Below the pieces are notes generated by a model. The model saw only the letters and a list, made by a program, of their open reading frames with translations, was not told the origin of the DNA and did not search any database. This document shows, one piece after another, positions 8,098 to 16,327 of a stretch of DNA of 38,722 bases. The position numbers were made by a program, and so were the translations under genes. The first letter of the stretch is position 1. Each line of letters begins with the position of its first letter. The stretch comes from CAYLJJ01 sp964384025 (GTDB lineage Bacteria > Myxococcota_A > Bradymonadia > UBA7976 > UBA1532): positions 1-38,722 of the forward strand of contig CAYLJJ010000069.1 of NCBI GenBank assembly GCA_964384025.1, in the 5' to 3' direction.

Positions 8098-9012
8098 TCA
8101 GAGCCCGAGAAGGAGACCAGTCCTGAGGGCGGACATCGAGATCAGCCAGCTCTCAATGCCCAGCTGTTGTGCCAAGGTCTCAAAGATCAGGGCACCCCCC
8201 AGGAGGGTGTCGGCCCGCTCTGGATCCATTCCGGGGATACAGAGACGGCGGATATGAGTTGGCGCTGCGACAAGACGTTCAACTATCTCTGAGAGTTGCT
8301 CGCTCTTGAGGATAAAGCCGTGAACGCTGCTCTTGGAGAGGGGATCCTTCAAAGTCTGAGACATTCGCGCCAAGCGCTGGATGGTCCCTGCTGTAGCGAT
8401 GGCCTGATCAAAGCCAAACTCTTGAATGAGACCACAACCCTGTCCTAGGACCTCCTGTAGATGCCGTCGAGCTTTACGTACCGCTTTGGGGCGAACAGGA
8501 TCGGGGCTTAAGAAGCGATGGGTCAGCATCAGAGAGCCTACAGGCAGACTGGCGGTGATGGCGACCCGATCTCCCGCTCCCACAGCGAACTCAGTGGAGC
8601 CGCCTCCTACATCGACGCAGAGCATCTTGCCCTCAAGTTCAGGGAGACCGTAACGCACTCCCCGATAGGTGAAGCGGGCTTCCTCATTGCCGCTGATGAT
8701 GCGTACTCTAACCCCTGCCTCATCCCAGGCGCGTTGAACAAACTCTTGGCGGTTGCGAGCCTTCCTGAGCGTCGCGGTCGCTGTCGCGCGGATCTCGGCG
8801 TTATGAACATCTGCCAGCTCTCGAAAGCGCCCCAGAGTGGCGATGGCTCGATCCAGACTTTTGAGTTTGATCCGCTGTTTGCGATCCAGCTCCCCTGCCA
8901 TTCTTGCGGGATCTTTAAGGCGAGCGAGGATCTCAATATGGTCGTCTCTGATGCGCGCCAAGGTCAGATGAATGGAGTTTGATCCGATGTCGATGGCGGC
9001 GATGGCCCTCAT
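8098..9012 (-). CDS. ppx: Exopolyphosphatase / guanosine pentaphosphatase (Ppx/GppA family)
   Basis: The 304-residue protein opens with AIDIGSNSIHLTLA, the phosphate-1 loop of the ASKHA fold, and has the later signatures GNEEARFTYRGVRYGL, VDVGGGSTEFAVG (phosphate-2 loop) and GTIQRLARM. Length matches the short form of the family, without the C-terminal HD-like half of E. coli Ppx. Family members cleave terminal phosphates from polyphosphate or convert pppGpp to ppGpp; which applies here cannot be told from sequence. I start at the ATG at 9012, which overlaps the Fur-family gene's TGA by four bases (ATGA), rather than eight codons earlier inside that gene. The coupling with a Fur-family regulator is notable. 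Confidence 0.9.
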   Translation of the reverse strand: MRAIAAIDIGSNSIHLTLARIRDDHIEILARLKDPARMAGELDRKQRIKLKSLDRAIATLGRFRELADVHNAEIRATATATLRKARNRQEFVQRAWDEAGVRVRIISGNEEARFTYRGVRYGLPELEGKMLCVDVGGGSTEFAVGAGDRVAITASLPVGSLMLTHRFLSPDPVRPKAVRKARRHLQEVLGQGCGLIQEFGFDQAIATAGTIQRLARMSQTLKDPLSKSSVHGFILKSEQLSEIVERLVAAPTHIRRLCIPGMDPERADTLLGGALIFETLAQQLGIESWLISMSALRTGLLLGL

Positions 9013-9503
9013 CCTTCCGCCTCTAGTTTCTTGCAAGCTGTGCAGCTCTTACAAGCCCCGTCAGGAGAACCATAGAGGACCAGTTTATGCCCTACGAGCC
9101 GCAGGCCGTGGGCCTGAGCGATCGCCTCTTGGAGAGCCTCAATGCGCTCATCATGAAACTCCACGATCCCTCCACAGCGAACACAGACGAGATGGTCATG
9201 ATGCTCGCCAGGAACACAGGGCTCATAGCGGGTTTGATTGTTATCTAACTGGTGGGCGGTCGCCAGACCACTCTCCACCAGAAGCTTGAGGGTGCGATAG
9301 ACGGTCGCTTGACCCACAGAACTATCCCGCTCTCTCACCCAAAGATAGAGCTCTTCAACGCTGGGGTGCTCACGACAGCGAACAGGATCAAAGAAGATCT
9401 CGGTGATCAGCTGGCGTTGCTGAGTACACTTCATCTTCCGGGATTCCAGATAGGCTTTTAGCCGCTCCAAGGCTTCCTCGGAGCTTATGAGTTGTTTCTC
9501 CAA
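9009..9503 (-). CDS. Fur-family metal-responsive repressor
   Basis: The 164-residue product has the Fur winged helix (about 10-90; CTQQRQLITEIFF, VGQATVYRTLKLLVESGLA) and a metal-binding dimerisation domain with HHDHLVCVRCGGIVEFHD. Its C-terminal CKSCTAC supplies the second pair of Cys for a structural zinc site. The start appears to be TTG at 9503, with GAGGG about ten bases before; no ATG gives a complete winged helix. Sequence alone does not separate Fur, Zur and PerR; the HHDH motif and two Cys pairs fit any of them. The gene is first in an operon with ppx, and the 176-bp divergent gap to the dipeptidase probably carries its operator. Confidence 0.9.
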   Translation of the reverse strand: MEKQLISSEEALERLKAYLESRKMKCTQQRQLITEIFFDPVRCREHPSVEELYLWVRERDSSVGQATVYRTLKLLVESGLATAHQLDNNQTRYEPCVPGEHHDHLVCVRCGGIVEFHDERIEALQEAIAQAHGLRLVGHKLVLYGSPDGACKSCTACKKLEAEG

Positions 9504-9531
9504 GTCTTTAAGCCCTCTTCAATAGACTCTG

Positions 9532-9560
9532 GCTATAGCACAGTGCCCTGGTCCAGTAAA
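9532..9560 (-). promoter_or_regulatory. Putative sigma70 promoter of the fur-ppx operon
   Basis: Read on the minus strand there is TTTACT (9560-9555), a 17-base spacer and TATAGC (9537-9532), each matching the vegetative consensus at four of six positions. It would start transcription around 9525, giving a leader of about 20 bases before the TTG start, with GAGGG inside it. This is a visual match only. Confidence 0.35.
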
Positions 9561-9679
9561 TTTTCTTGAGGGCCTTGGAGCTGTCTGCCTCCTTGAAGCA
9601 AGGGGGATCTTCGCTCTTGTTCAGCAAAGGGTTCCGGGCCAATCTGAGCGACGAAAGCTCCAGCTCAAAGGAGGACAAC

Positions 9680-11125
9680 GTGAAGGTATTTGAAGCTCTA
9701 CAGCCCCCCCTCTTCTGGAAACATTTCGCTACTCTCTGTCGCATCCCCAGATGCTCTGGAGAGGAGGCTGCGATCTCAAAAAAGATCTTGTCCTGGGCGG
9801 CAGATCTGGATCTAGAGGCGGAGCAAGATCAGGTTGGCAACCTGATCATTCGAGTACCCGCCTCTCGGGGGCGAGAGGCAGCTCCAGGGGTGATCCTTCA
9901 GGGACATCTAGATATGGTGTGCGAGAAGAATGCTGACAGCCCGCATGACTTCTCCAAAGACCCCATCCCAGTTATTCGCGATGGAGAATATATCGCTACG
10001 GCAGGCACCACTCTTGGCGCGGACAATGGCGTCGCCATCGCCGCCGCGATGGCGATCGCTGAGGGAGAGCACAGGCATGGTCCACTGGAGCTGCTCTTTA
10101 CCGTCGATGAGGAGCGAGGTCTGACGGGGGCATTGGGGCTCCAGCCGAGCCTCCTCAAGGGGCGATACCTGCTCAACCTCGACACTGAAGAGGAGGGAGC
10201 GATCTATATGGGCTGCGCGGGTGGAGGAGACAGCCTGCTGCATCTACCACTGGAGTATCGATCGGCCCAAAATCGGCAGCTCAAGTTGATCTTTTCTGGC
10301 CTCCAGGGGGGGCACTCCGGAATGGACATCAACTCAGGTCGGGGTAACGCTCTTAAGTTACTGGTTTGGCTCCTTGATTATCTCCGCGATGGCTTAGAGT
10401 TTCAGCTCCTCCATCTCCAGGGAGGGGATAAACATAACGCCATCCCTCGCGAGGCTTGGGCGCAGATCAGCGTGATGCCCGAACAGCAGGTTCAACTTGA
10501 TGCCCTCTTGGAGAGCTTTAGAGAGGAGCTGAGCCCCATCTATACGTACAGCGAACCCAAGCTAAAGCTCTCTTTGGAGGAGGCTCCTCGACGGGAAAAG
10601 GCGCTCAGCTTGGGGAGCCGGGATCGGCTCCTGGATCTGCTCTTGAGCCTGCCTCACGGGGTCCTGGCGATGAGCCAGGGGGTCGCGGGTTTGGTGGAGA
10701 CATCAAACAACTTAGCGGTGGTTCGCACTGGCCCCAAGGAGGCCCTGATCCATCTCAGCAGCCGCAGCTCCATCGATGCAGCCCTTCGAGGGCTTCGCCG
10801 AGAGATCAGCGCGCAGGGTCGCCTAGCGGGCGCGGAGGTGGAGCAGGAGCAGGGCTATCCAGGCTGGCAGCCCAACCCTGACTCTGCCCTGCTGCGGCGC
10901 GCCAGCCAAGTTCACGAGGAGCTGTTTGGAACTGCCCCTGAAGCCAAAGCGATCCACGCGGGTTTGGAGTGCGGCCTCATCGGGCAGCGCTATCCAGGCA
11001 TGGATATGATCTCCTTCGGTCCTGACATGGAGCGGGTTCACTCCCCTTCAGAGCGCCTTAAGATCGACTCTGTAGAGCGTTTTTTTGGCTTCCTCTCGCT
11101 CCTATTGGATCGCCTTTCTACGTGA
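9680..11125 (+). CDS. pepD: Aminoacyl-histidine dipeptidase (PepD, M20 family)
   Basis: I start at the GTG at 9680 because a near-perfect AAAGGAGG (9667-9674) lies five bases upstream and the homology begins there; an in-frame ATG at 9566 would add 38 unrelated residues. The 481-residue length matches PepD (about 485). Metal ligands are visible: GHLDMVCEK (His76), LGADNG (Asp115), the base and ligand pair DEERG (Glu144/145), and the C-terminal HAGLECGLI. The lid domain contains SGLQGGHSGMDIN and KHNAIPREA. The enzyme hydrolyses Xaa-His dipeptides such as carnosine in the cytoplasm using two divalent metals. The stop overlaps the next start (GTGA). Confidence 0.95.
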   Translation: MKVFEALQPPLFWKHFATLCRIPRCSGEEAAISKKILSWAADLDLEAEQDQVGNLIIRVPASRGREAAPGVILQGHLDMVCEKNADSPHDFSKDPIPVIRDGEYIATAGTTLGADNGVAIAAAMAIAEGEHRHGPLELLFTVDEERGLTGALGLQPSLLKGRYLLNLDTEEEGAIYMGCAGGGDSLLHLPLEYRSAQNRQLKLIFSGLQGGHSGMDINSGRGNALKLLVWLLDYLRDGLEFQLLHLQGGDKHNAIPREAWAQISVMPEQQVQLDALLESFREELSPIYTYSEPKLKLSLEEAPRREKALSLGSRDRLLDLLLSLPHGVLAMSQGVAGLVETSNNLAVVRTGPKEALIHLSSRSSIDAALRGLRREISAQGRLAGAEVEQEQGYPGWQPNPDSALLRRASQVHEELFGTAPEAKAIHAGLECGLIGQRYPGMDMISFGPDMERVHSPSERLKIDSVERFFGFLSLLLDRLST

Positions 11126-12288
11126 AGAGTCGCGCCTCAATCGGACTTGCCCTACTCCTGATCTGCTTCAGCACCCTGAACGCTTATCAACTCCCTGATG
11201 GTCGTATCAACCCCATCAACATAGATGAGTTTGGGGCTGCCGATCTGATCCTCAACTTTCTGCTCTTTCTGCCATTTGGCTGGAGTCTACGAAGCCTCAA
11301 GCTCTTTAAAGTAGCCGCTCTCTCTCTGCTCCTCTCTCTGAGTGTAGAGAGCGCACAGTTCTTTCTCCCTGGGCGCTTTCCCAGCCTCTCCGATCTGATC
11401 TTCAACACTCTAGGGGGTGCATTTGGCGCGTTGTTGGCTCCTTGGCTTCCCCAGCTTCTTCGACCCAGCCCTAAACTGGACCGCATCCTCTGTCTGCTCT
11501 CTGGTCTACTCCTTGGCCTCAGCCTCCTCTTGAGCGCTTGGCTGCTCAGCCCCGCCCCACCTCACTCAAGTTGGCATCTTCAATGGACTCCCAATTTGGG
11601 GCATTTGGCACGCTATCGAGGCGAACTGCACTCAGCGGAGTTGGACACTCAGCCTCTCCCACAGGGCCCCATTCACGCTCAGGGCTGGCTCAGAGAGCAG
11701 CTCTTTGAGGGGGGGTTACTTAAACTTCAGGTCCAGCATCTGGAGAGCCAGTCCAGGCTGGCGCCGATCTTCAGCATCTATGACGGTTGGGGTCGTGAGG
11801 TCTTCCTCCTGGGGGCGCAGGAGGATGATCTTGTGCTGAGATACTGGACCCAGGGAGCACGCTTTCGCTTTAATCGCGAGCTCTTCCGTCTCAGAGGGGC
11901 GCTCAAGCCAGGCTCTCTTGAGTTGGAGCTACAGCGAAGGGGACAGGGCTTCTGTTTGCGCTCTGGGACTCAACAGCGCTGTGATCTAGGCCCTAAACCT
12001 GAGAGTGGATGGGCGCTGCTCTTGCCCGGATATTTTCACCGTTGGGGAGATCTCCTTGAACCTCTTTGGTTGCTGCTGCTCCTCCTGCCGTTGGGCTATT
12101 ATGGCGCCCTTCGGGAGAAGCTGCTGGCCTTGGCCCTCGCCGCTCCGCTGATCATCCTGGCTTCAAGAGAGGGTCTCCTCTCTCCCAGCCTCTTCCCCAC
12201 ATTTGTCGCCCTGGTGAGCCTCTTTGGAGGGGTATGGCTCAGGAGATCTATGAGCTTCAGCCCAGGAGCTCAAGTCCGGTCTTCTTAG
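11122..12288 (+). CDS. VanZ-like membrane protein with a large extracytoplasmic insert
   Basis: A GTG start overlaps the dipeptidase stop by four bases. Residues 1-140 match the VanZ-like fold: NINIDEFGAADLILNFLLFLPFG, then a helix and the diagnostic SVESAQFFLPGRFPSLSDL with NTLGGAFGALL. Residues about 150-295 form a soluble beta-rich insert (HLARYRGELH, IFSIYDGWGREVFLLG, FCLRSGTQQRC), possibly jellyroll-like and facing outward. Two or three membrane helices close the protein (about 300-380). VanZ-like proteins have no settled general function; VanZ itself gives low-level teicoplanin resistance. The 3' end overlaps the convergent acnB by 32 bp. Confidence 0.8.
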   Translation: MKSRASIGLALLLICFSTLNAYQLPDGRINPINIDEFGAADLILNFLLFLPFGWSLRSLKLFKVAALSLLLSLSVESAQFFLPGRFPSLSDLIFNTLGGAFGALLAPWLPQLLRPSPKLDRILCLLSGLLLGLSLLLSAWLLSPAPPHSSWHLQWTPNLGHLARYRGELHSAELDTQPLPQGPIHAQGWLREQLFEGGLLKLQVQHLESQSRLAPIFSIYDGWGREVFLLGAQEDDLVLRYWTQGARFRFNRELFRLRGALKPGSLELELQRRGQGFCLRSGTQQRCDLGPKPESGWALLLPGYFHRWGDLLEPLWLLLLLLPLGYYGALREKLLALALAAPLIILASREGLLSPSLFPTFVALVSLFGGVWLRRSMSFSPGAQVRSS

Positions 12289-14836
12289 CCTCCTCCGCCG
12301 CCTGCAGGAACTCATCTATGTGGTCGAAGCTGAGATAGTGGTAGATCTCGGGCGCCATAGTATCGAGCTTGCTGGCGTACTCCATATACTCATCCTGAGT
12401 GGGCAGCCGGCCGAGGATGGCCGCCACCGAGGCGAGTTCAGCCGAGGCGAGGTACACGTTAGCGCCCTGACCCAGGCGGTTTGGGAAGTTCCGGGTTGAA
12501 GTAGAGACCGCAGTGCAGCCAGCCGCGACTCGAGCTTGGTTACCCATGCACAGTGAGCAGCCGGGCATCTCAGTGCGGGCGCCGGAGGTAGCGTATATGT
12601 TGTAATACCCCTCCTTCATCAGTTGGCGCTCGTCCATCTTGGTGGGTGGGGCGATCCACAGTCGGGTGGGAATGGTCGTGCCCGCAGCCTGTAGCAGCTT
12701 GCCAGCAGCTCGGAAGTGCCCGATATTGGTCATACAGGAGCCGATGAACACCTCATCGATCTGCTGACCAGCCAACTCAGACAACGGCCTCACGTCATCT
12801 GGATCGTTTGGGCAAGCCAAGAGCGGTTCGATGATCTCAGACATATCGATCTCGATCACTTCGGCATATTCGGCATCTGGATCTGCCTGCATCAGGCTTG
12901 GGTTCTCAAGCCACCCCTCCATCGCTCGGGCTCTCCGCTCCAGGGTGCGTGAGTCACCGTAGCCCTTGGCGATCATCCAGCGCAGCATAACCACATTAGA
13001 GCGCAGGTACTCGGCCACAGATTCTTCGGACAGCGCGATAGTGCAGCCACCTGCAGAGCGCTCAGCGGTGGCATCGGACAGCTCGAAGGCTTGCTCCACC
13101 GTCAGCTCCAGCCCCTCAATCTCGATAATGCGGCCGTTATAGACGTTCTTTTTGCCCTTCTTCTCCACCGTGAGCAAGCCGCGTTGCAGCGCTGTATAGG
13201 GGATGGCGTTGACCAGATCGCGCAGGGTGATGCCGGGCTGCATCTCGCCCTTGAAGCGCACCAACACCGACTCCGGCAGATCCAGCGGGATCACACCCAG
13301 GGCGGCGCCGAAAGCTACCAACCCGGAGCCAGCTGGGAAGGAGACGCCGAGCGGGAAGCGGGTGTGGGAGTCGCCGCCAGTGCCGACTTGATCGGGGAGC
13401 AACATACGGTTCATCCAGCTGTGGATCACGCCATCGCCAGGGCGTAGAGATACACCGCCACGCGTCTGAATAAACTCGGGTAGGCTGTGCTGAGTCTCGA
13501 TATCCACCAGCTTTGGATAGGCGGCGGTGTGACAGAAGGACTGCATCACCAGATCTGCAGAGAAGCCCAGGCAGGCCAGCTCCTTCAGCTCATCTCGGGT
13601 CATCGGGCCGGTGGTGTCCTGGCTGCCCACCGTGCTCATGCGAGGTTCACAATAGGTGCCAGGGCGAACGCCCTCAACCCCACAAGCTTTACCCACCATC
13701 TTCTGGGCCAGGGTGTAGCCCTTGCCGGTGTCCTCAGGATCCACTGGGCGGCGAAAGATGTCGGTGTTACCCAGGCCCAGGGCCTCTCGCGCCTTCTCCG
13801 TAAGGCTGCGGCCGATGATCAGCGGGATACGACCGCCAGCTCGCGCCTCATCGTGTAGCACCTCGGTCTTCAACGAGAACTCGCTGAGAAGCTCACCCGA
13901 CTCCGTCTCGATGCGGTTCGCGTAGGGTTTGAGCACGATGACATCACCCATCTTCATCTCTTCTACATTGCATTCGATGGGGAGCGCACCGGAGTCCTCT
14001 AGGGTGTTAAAGAAGATGGGCGCGATCTTGCCACCCAGCACGAAACCACCCTGGCGCTTATTGGGCACGAAGGGGATGTCGTTTCCTGTGGTCCACAGCA
14101 CCGAATTGGTGGCGCTCTTACGAGAGGATCCAGTACCGACCACGTCGCCCACATAAGCGACAGGGTGACCCTTCTTCTTCAACTCGTCGATCTGGGCGAG
14201 GGCGTCGTGGACACCCTCTCGAGGGTTCTTGAGCATCGCCAACGCATGTAGGGGGATGTCTGGGCGGGACCAAGCATCCTGCGCAGGGGAGAGATCATCA
14301 GTGTTGGTCTCGCCCACTACCTTGAAGACCGTGAGCTTGATCTCTTCGGGCAGCGCTTTTCGACGCAGGAACCACTCTGCGTCGGCCCATGACTGCATGA
14401 TCGCCTGTGCATTGGCGTTACCAGCCTTGGCCTTGTCGGCCACGTCGTGAAAGGCATCGAACATGAGCAGCGTGAACTTCAACTGCTCAGCGGCCAACTC
14501 ACCCAACTCGGCGTCGTCTAACTGCTGGATTAGGGGCTCGATGTTGTAGCCGCCGAGCATAGTGCCAAGCAGCTCCAGCGCCTTCTTCTTGTCGATCAGT
14601 GGACACTCTGCCTCACCGCTCGCTACTGCAGCCAGGAAGCCTGCCTTCACATAGGCGGCGTCGTCCACCCCAGGGGGTACGCGGTTGGTGAGCAGGTCAA
14701 GCAGGGTCTCTTCTTCACCGGCTGGCGGCACCTTCAGCAGATCTACGAGCTGAGCAACCTGCTCTGCGTTAAGCGGCAGTGGCGGGATACCTTCTTGGGC
14801 GCGTTCTTCAACATGTTGGCGATAGCTTTCGAGCAC
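12257..14836 (-). CDS. acnB: Aconitate hydratase B (bifunctional aconitase / 2-methylisocitrate dehydratase)
   Basis: The 859-residue length is close to E. coli AcnB (865). The start is GTG at 14836 with AGGAG seven bases upstream. The N-terminal HEAT-like domain (LESYRQHVEERAQEGIPPLPL) is followed by the swivelling domain (VGDVVGTGSSRKSATNSVLW) and the catalytic domains. The 4Fe-4S Cys are seen in GSCMTNIGHFRAAGKLL and PGCSLCMGNQARV. The enzyme interconverts citrate and isocitrate in the TCA cycle and can hydrate 2-methyl-cis-aconitate. The gene is transcribed alone and divergently from a LysR-type regulator whose likely operator lies in the shared gap. Confidence 0.97.
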   Translation of the reverse strand: MLESYRQHVEERAQEGIPPLPLNAEQVAQLVDLLKVPPAGEEETLLDLLTNRVPPGVDDAAYVKAGFLAAVASGEAECPLIDKKKALELLGTMLGGYNIEPLIQQLDDAELGELAAEQLKFTLLMFDAFHDVADKAKAGNANAQAIMQSWADAEWFLRRKALPEEIKLTVFKVVGETNTDDLSPAQDAWSRPDIPLHALAMLKNPREGVHDALAQIDELKKKGHPVAYVGDVVGTGSSRKSATNSVLWTTGNDIPFVPNKRQGGFVLGGKIAPIFFNTLEDSGALPIECNVEEMKMGDVIVLKPYANRIETESGELLSEFSLKTEVLHDEARAGGRIPLIIGRSLTEKAREALGLGNTDIFRRPVDPEDTGKGYTLAQKMVGKACGVEGVRPGTYCEPRMSTVGSQDTTGPMTRDELKELACLGFSADLVMQSFCHTAAYPKLVDIETQHSLPEFIQTRGGVSLRPGDGVIHSWMNRMLLPDQVGTGGDSHTRFPLGVSFPAGSGLVAFGAALGVIPLDLPESVLVRFKGEMQPGITLRDLVNAIPYTALQRGLLTVEKKGKKNVYNGRIIEIEGLELTVEQAFELSDATAERSAGGCTIALSEESVAEYLRSNVVMLRWMIAKGYGDSRTLERRARAMEGWLENPSLMQADPDAEYAEVIEIDMSEIIEPLLACPNDPDDVRPLSELAGQQIDEVFIGSCMTNIGHFRAAGKLLQAAGTTIPTRLWIAPPTKMDERQLMKEGYYNIYATSGARTEMPGCSLCMGNQARVAAGCTAVSTSTRNFPNRLGQGANVYLASAELASVAAILGRLPTQDEYMEYASKLDTMAPEIYHYLSFDHIDEFLQAAEEAKKTGLELLG

Positions 14837-14912
14837 GGTGTATCTCCTGCGTTGTAGGACAGGCTAGAGATCTCTTGCCTGGGTTGTGGTGCTGGCTTGG
14901 ATGACGTGGCGG

Positions 14913-14940
14913 AGCATAGCAGGCTTGGAATTATTCGCAA
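14913..14940 (-). promoter_or_regulatory. Putative acnB promoter
   Basis: On the minus strand TTGCGA (14940-14935) and TATGCT (14918-14913) are separated by 16 bases, each with four of six consensus bases. Transcription would begin near 14906 and run about 70 bases to the GTG of acnB. It sits immediately downstream of the paired palindromes described at 14950-14979. Confidence 0.35.
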
Positions 14941-14949
14941 AATGGATAG

Positions 14950-14979
14950 TATGCATAGGAGCCATAAGAAATATGCATA
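14950..14979. promoter_or_regulatory. Paired TATGCATA palindromes, probable LysR operator for acnB and autoregulation
   Basis: The 8-bp palindrome TATGCATA occurs at 14950-14957 and again at 14972-14979, 22 bp apart centre to centre, about two helical turns. Relative to the predicted acnB start point they would be centred near -48 and -70, the usual positions of LysR-type activation and recognition sites. The second copy overlaps the presumed start of the lysR gene, as expected for autorepression. Confidence 0.55.
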
Positions 14980-15866
14980 TTATGGACCTTACGCTGCTCC
15001 GCTCTTTTCTCGCTGTAGCTGACGCGGGCACCATCACCAAGGCAGCCGAGCGCGTCGGTGTGTCTCAACCCGCGTTGACCCGTCGGATCCAACAGCTCGA
15101 GGAGCATTTGGGGGCGCCGCTATTGGCCCGCAGTCGTAAGGGCGCTGAACTTACCGAGATCGGCAAGTTGGTAGCAGCGGAGGCTCGCCTGCTGGTCGAT
15201 CGCTTTGATCATCTTCGGGAGCAGGTCGCCGCCTACCTGGGTTTGGAGGGGGGCACAGTGCGGATAGGCGGCGGCGCTACTGCGGTGTCCTTTATGTTGC
15301 CTCCAGCGATTGCTGCTTTTCAGGCCGATTACCCGAGTGTCCGCTTCCGACTCAAGGAGGCTGGCAGCAGTGAGGTGGCAGAGGATGTAGCCGCCGGACG
15401 CCTGGAACTCGGGGTGGTCACCCTTCCGGTGCAGGCACGCGACTTGGAGGTTCGACCCCTCATGGAGGATCGCATCGTGCTGGTGGCTCGTCACGACCAT
15501 CCGCTGGCGAGCAAGCCTCGGGTGTTGGCGGTAGAACTCACGGGGTTGGCCTTCGTGGGTTTTGAGGGCGGCAGCGCGATCCGTCAGGTTATCGACTTCG
15601 CGCTGCGGGAGGCGGGGGTCGAGATGAACGTGGTGATGGAACTGCGATCGATCCCTTCCATATTGCGCATGGTTGCTACCACCGGCAACCTAGCTTTCGT
15701 GAGCCAGCTCGGCGTCGAGGCGCAGGGAGAGATTCGAGAGGTTGCGGTGTGGGGGCTCGAGATCAAACGCAAGCTGGCCATCGTCACCAAGCGAGGCAGC
15801 TCTCTCTCTCCGGCCGCAGCCGAGTTCGCTGAGCGGCTCGGCTCCTCCGATCCCGGAATGGTATGA
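14973..15866 (+). CDS. LysR-family transcriptional regulator, divergent from acnB
   Basis: The product has an N-terminal winged helix (about 4-62: LLRSFLAVADAGTITKAAERVGVSQPALTRRIQQLEEHLG) and a two-lobed effector-binding domain (about 92-290, starting GTVRIGGGATAVSFMLPPAIAAF). I start at ATG 14973 (MHIMDLTLLRSF, 297 residues) because GGAG lies 11 bases upstream; ATG 14982 is equally possible, and a longer start at 14886 would add unrelated sequence. The divergent arrangement and the operator suggest it controls acnB in response to a TCA or propionate-related effector. The effector is not deducible from sequence. Confidence 0.92.
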   Translation: MHIMDLTLLRSFLAVADAGTITKAAERVGVSQPALTRRIQQLEEHLGAPLLARSRKGAELTEIGKLVAAEARLLVDRFDHLREQVAAYLGLEGGTVRIGGGATAVSFMLPPAIAAFQADYPSVRFRLKEAGSSEVAEDVAAGRLELGVVTLPVQARDLEVRPLMEDRIVLVARHDHPLASKPRVLAVELTGLAFVGFEGGSAIRQVIDFALREAGVEMNVVMELRSIPSILRMVATTGNLAFVSQLGVEAQGEIREVAVWGLEIKRKLAIVTKRGSSLSPAAAEFAERLGSSDPGMV

Positions 15867-16327
15867 GTGGAGCGGATCCGTGGTCGATAAGATGTGGTTA
15901 TCATTATTACCAGTGTCCCAGTATAGGCTGCCTGCTCCTTGTTACTGGCAGCATAGCGAGCTAGGCCCTCATCGACATGTTTCGCTGCGTGGAAGAAGTC
16001 AAGCATCTGTTCGATGAGCAGCCCGATTTCGATTTCAGAGAAGATACACCAGTTATTCTCTGAGGTACGCTGTGCTCCAGCGCTATCGCTGGGCTCTCTG
16101 CTTCAGCAAAGCTCTCGACTGTGTCCCAGATTTCGCTTCCTAGAATACTTTCCCGAAAATATCATAACTTACACCTAGAACCAGATCATATCAGATTGCC
16201 ATAAAGGTGAGAAGAGCCACATTCATTTGAAAGATGGTGAAAAAAATCTTGATTTTTCCGAGTAATTGGGTCGATCTTCTGGCCGAGCCTTCATTTCAAA
16301 GAGGCTCACATCATCAGGAGGGCAATT
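15867..16327. other. 460-bp gap with no supported gene
   Basis: No supported gene, tRNA or strong terminator was found here. The minus strand from about 16006 reads MLDFFHAAKHVDEGLARYAA, which faintly resembles an LDFxHA segment found in some transposases, but it continues into the antisense of the lysR gene and I do not call it. The last 60 bases hold the Shine-Dalgarno AGGAGG for the following gene. Confidence 0.4.

Noticed and set aside
9566..9679. N-terminal extension of the dipeptidase from the ATG at 9566
   Set aside because: The near-perfect AAAGGAGG before GTG 9680 and the start of family homology support the shorter protein; the extension is probably promoter DNA.
15584..16006. Minus-strand frame starting MLDFFHAAKHVDEG, faintly transposase-like
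   Set aside because: Most of it is antisense to the well-supported lysR gene and the resemblance covers only about 15 residues.
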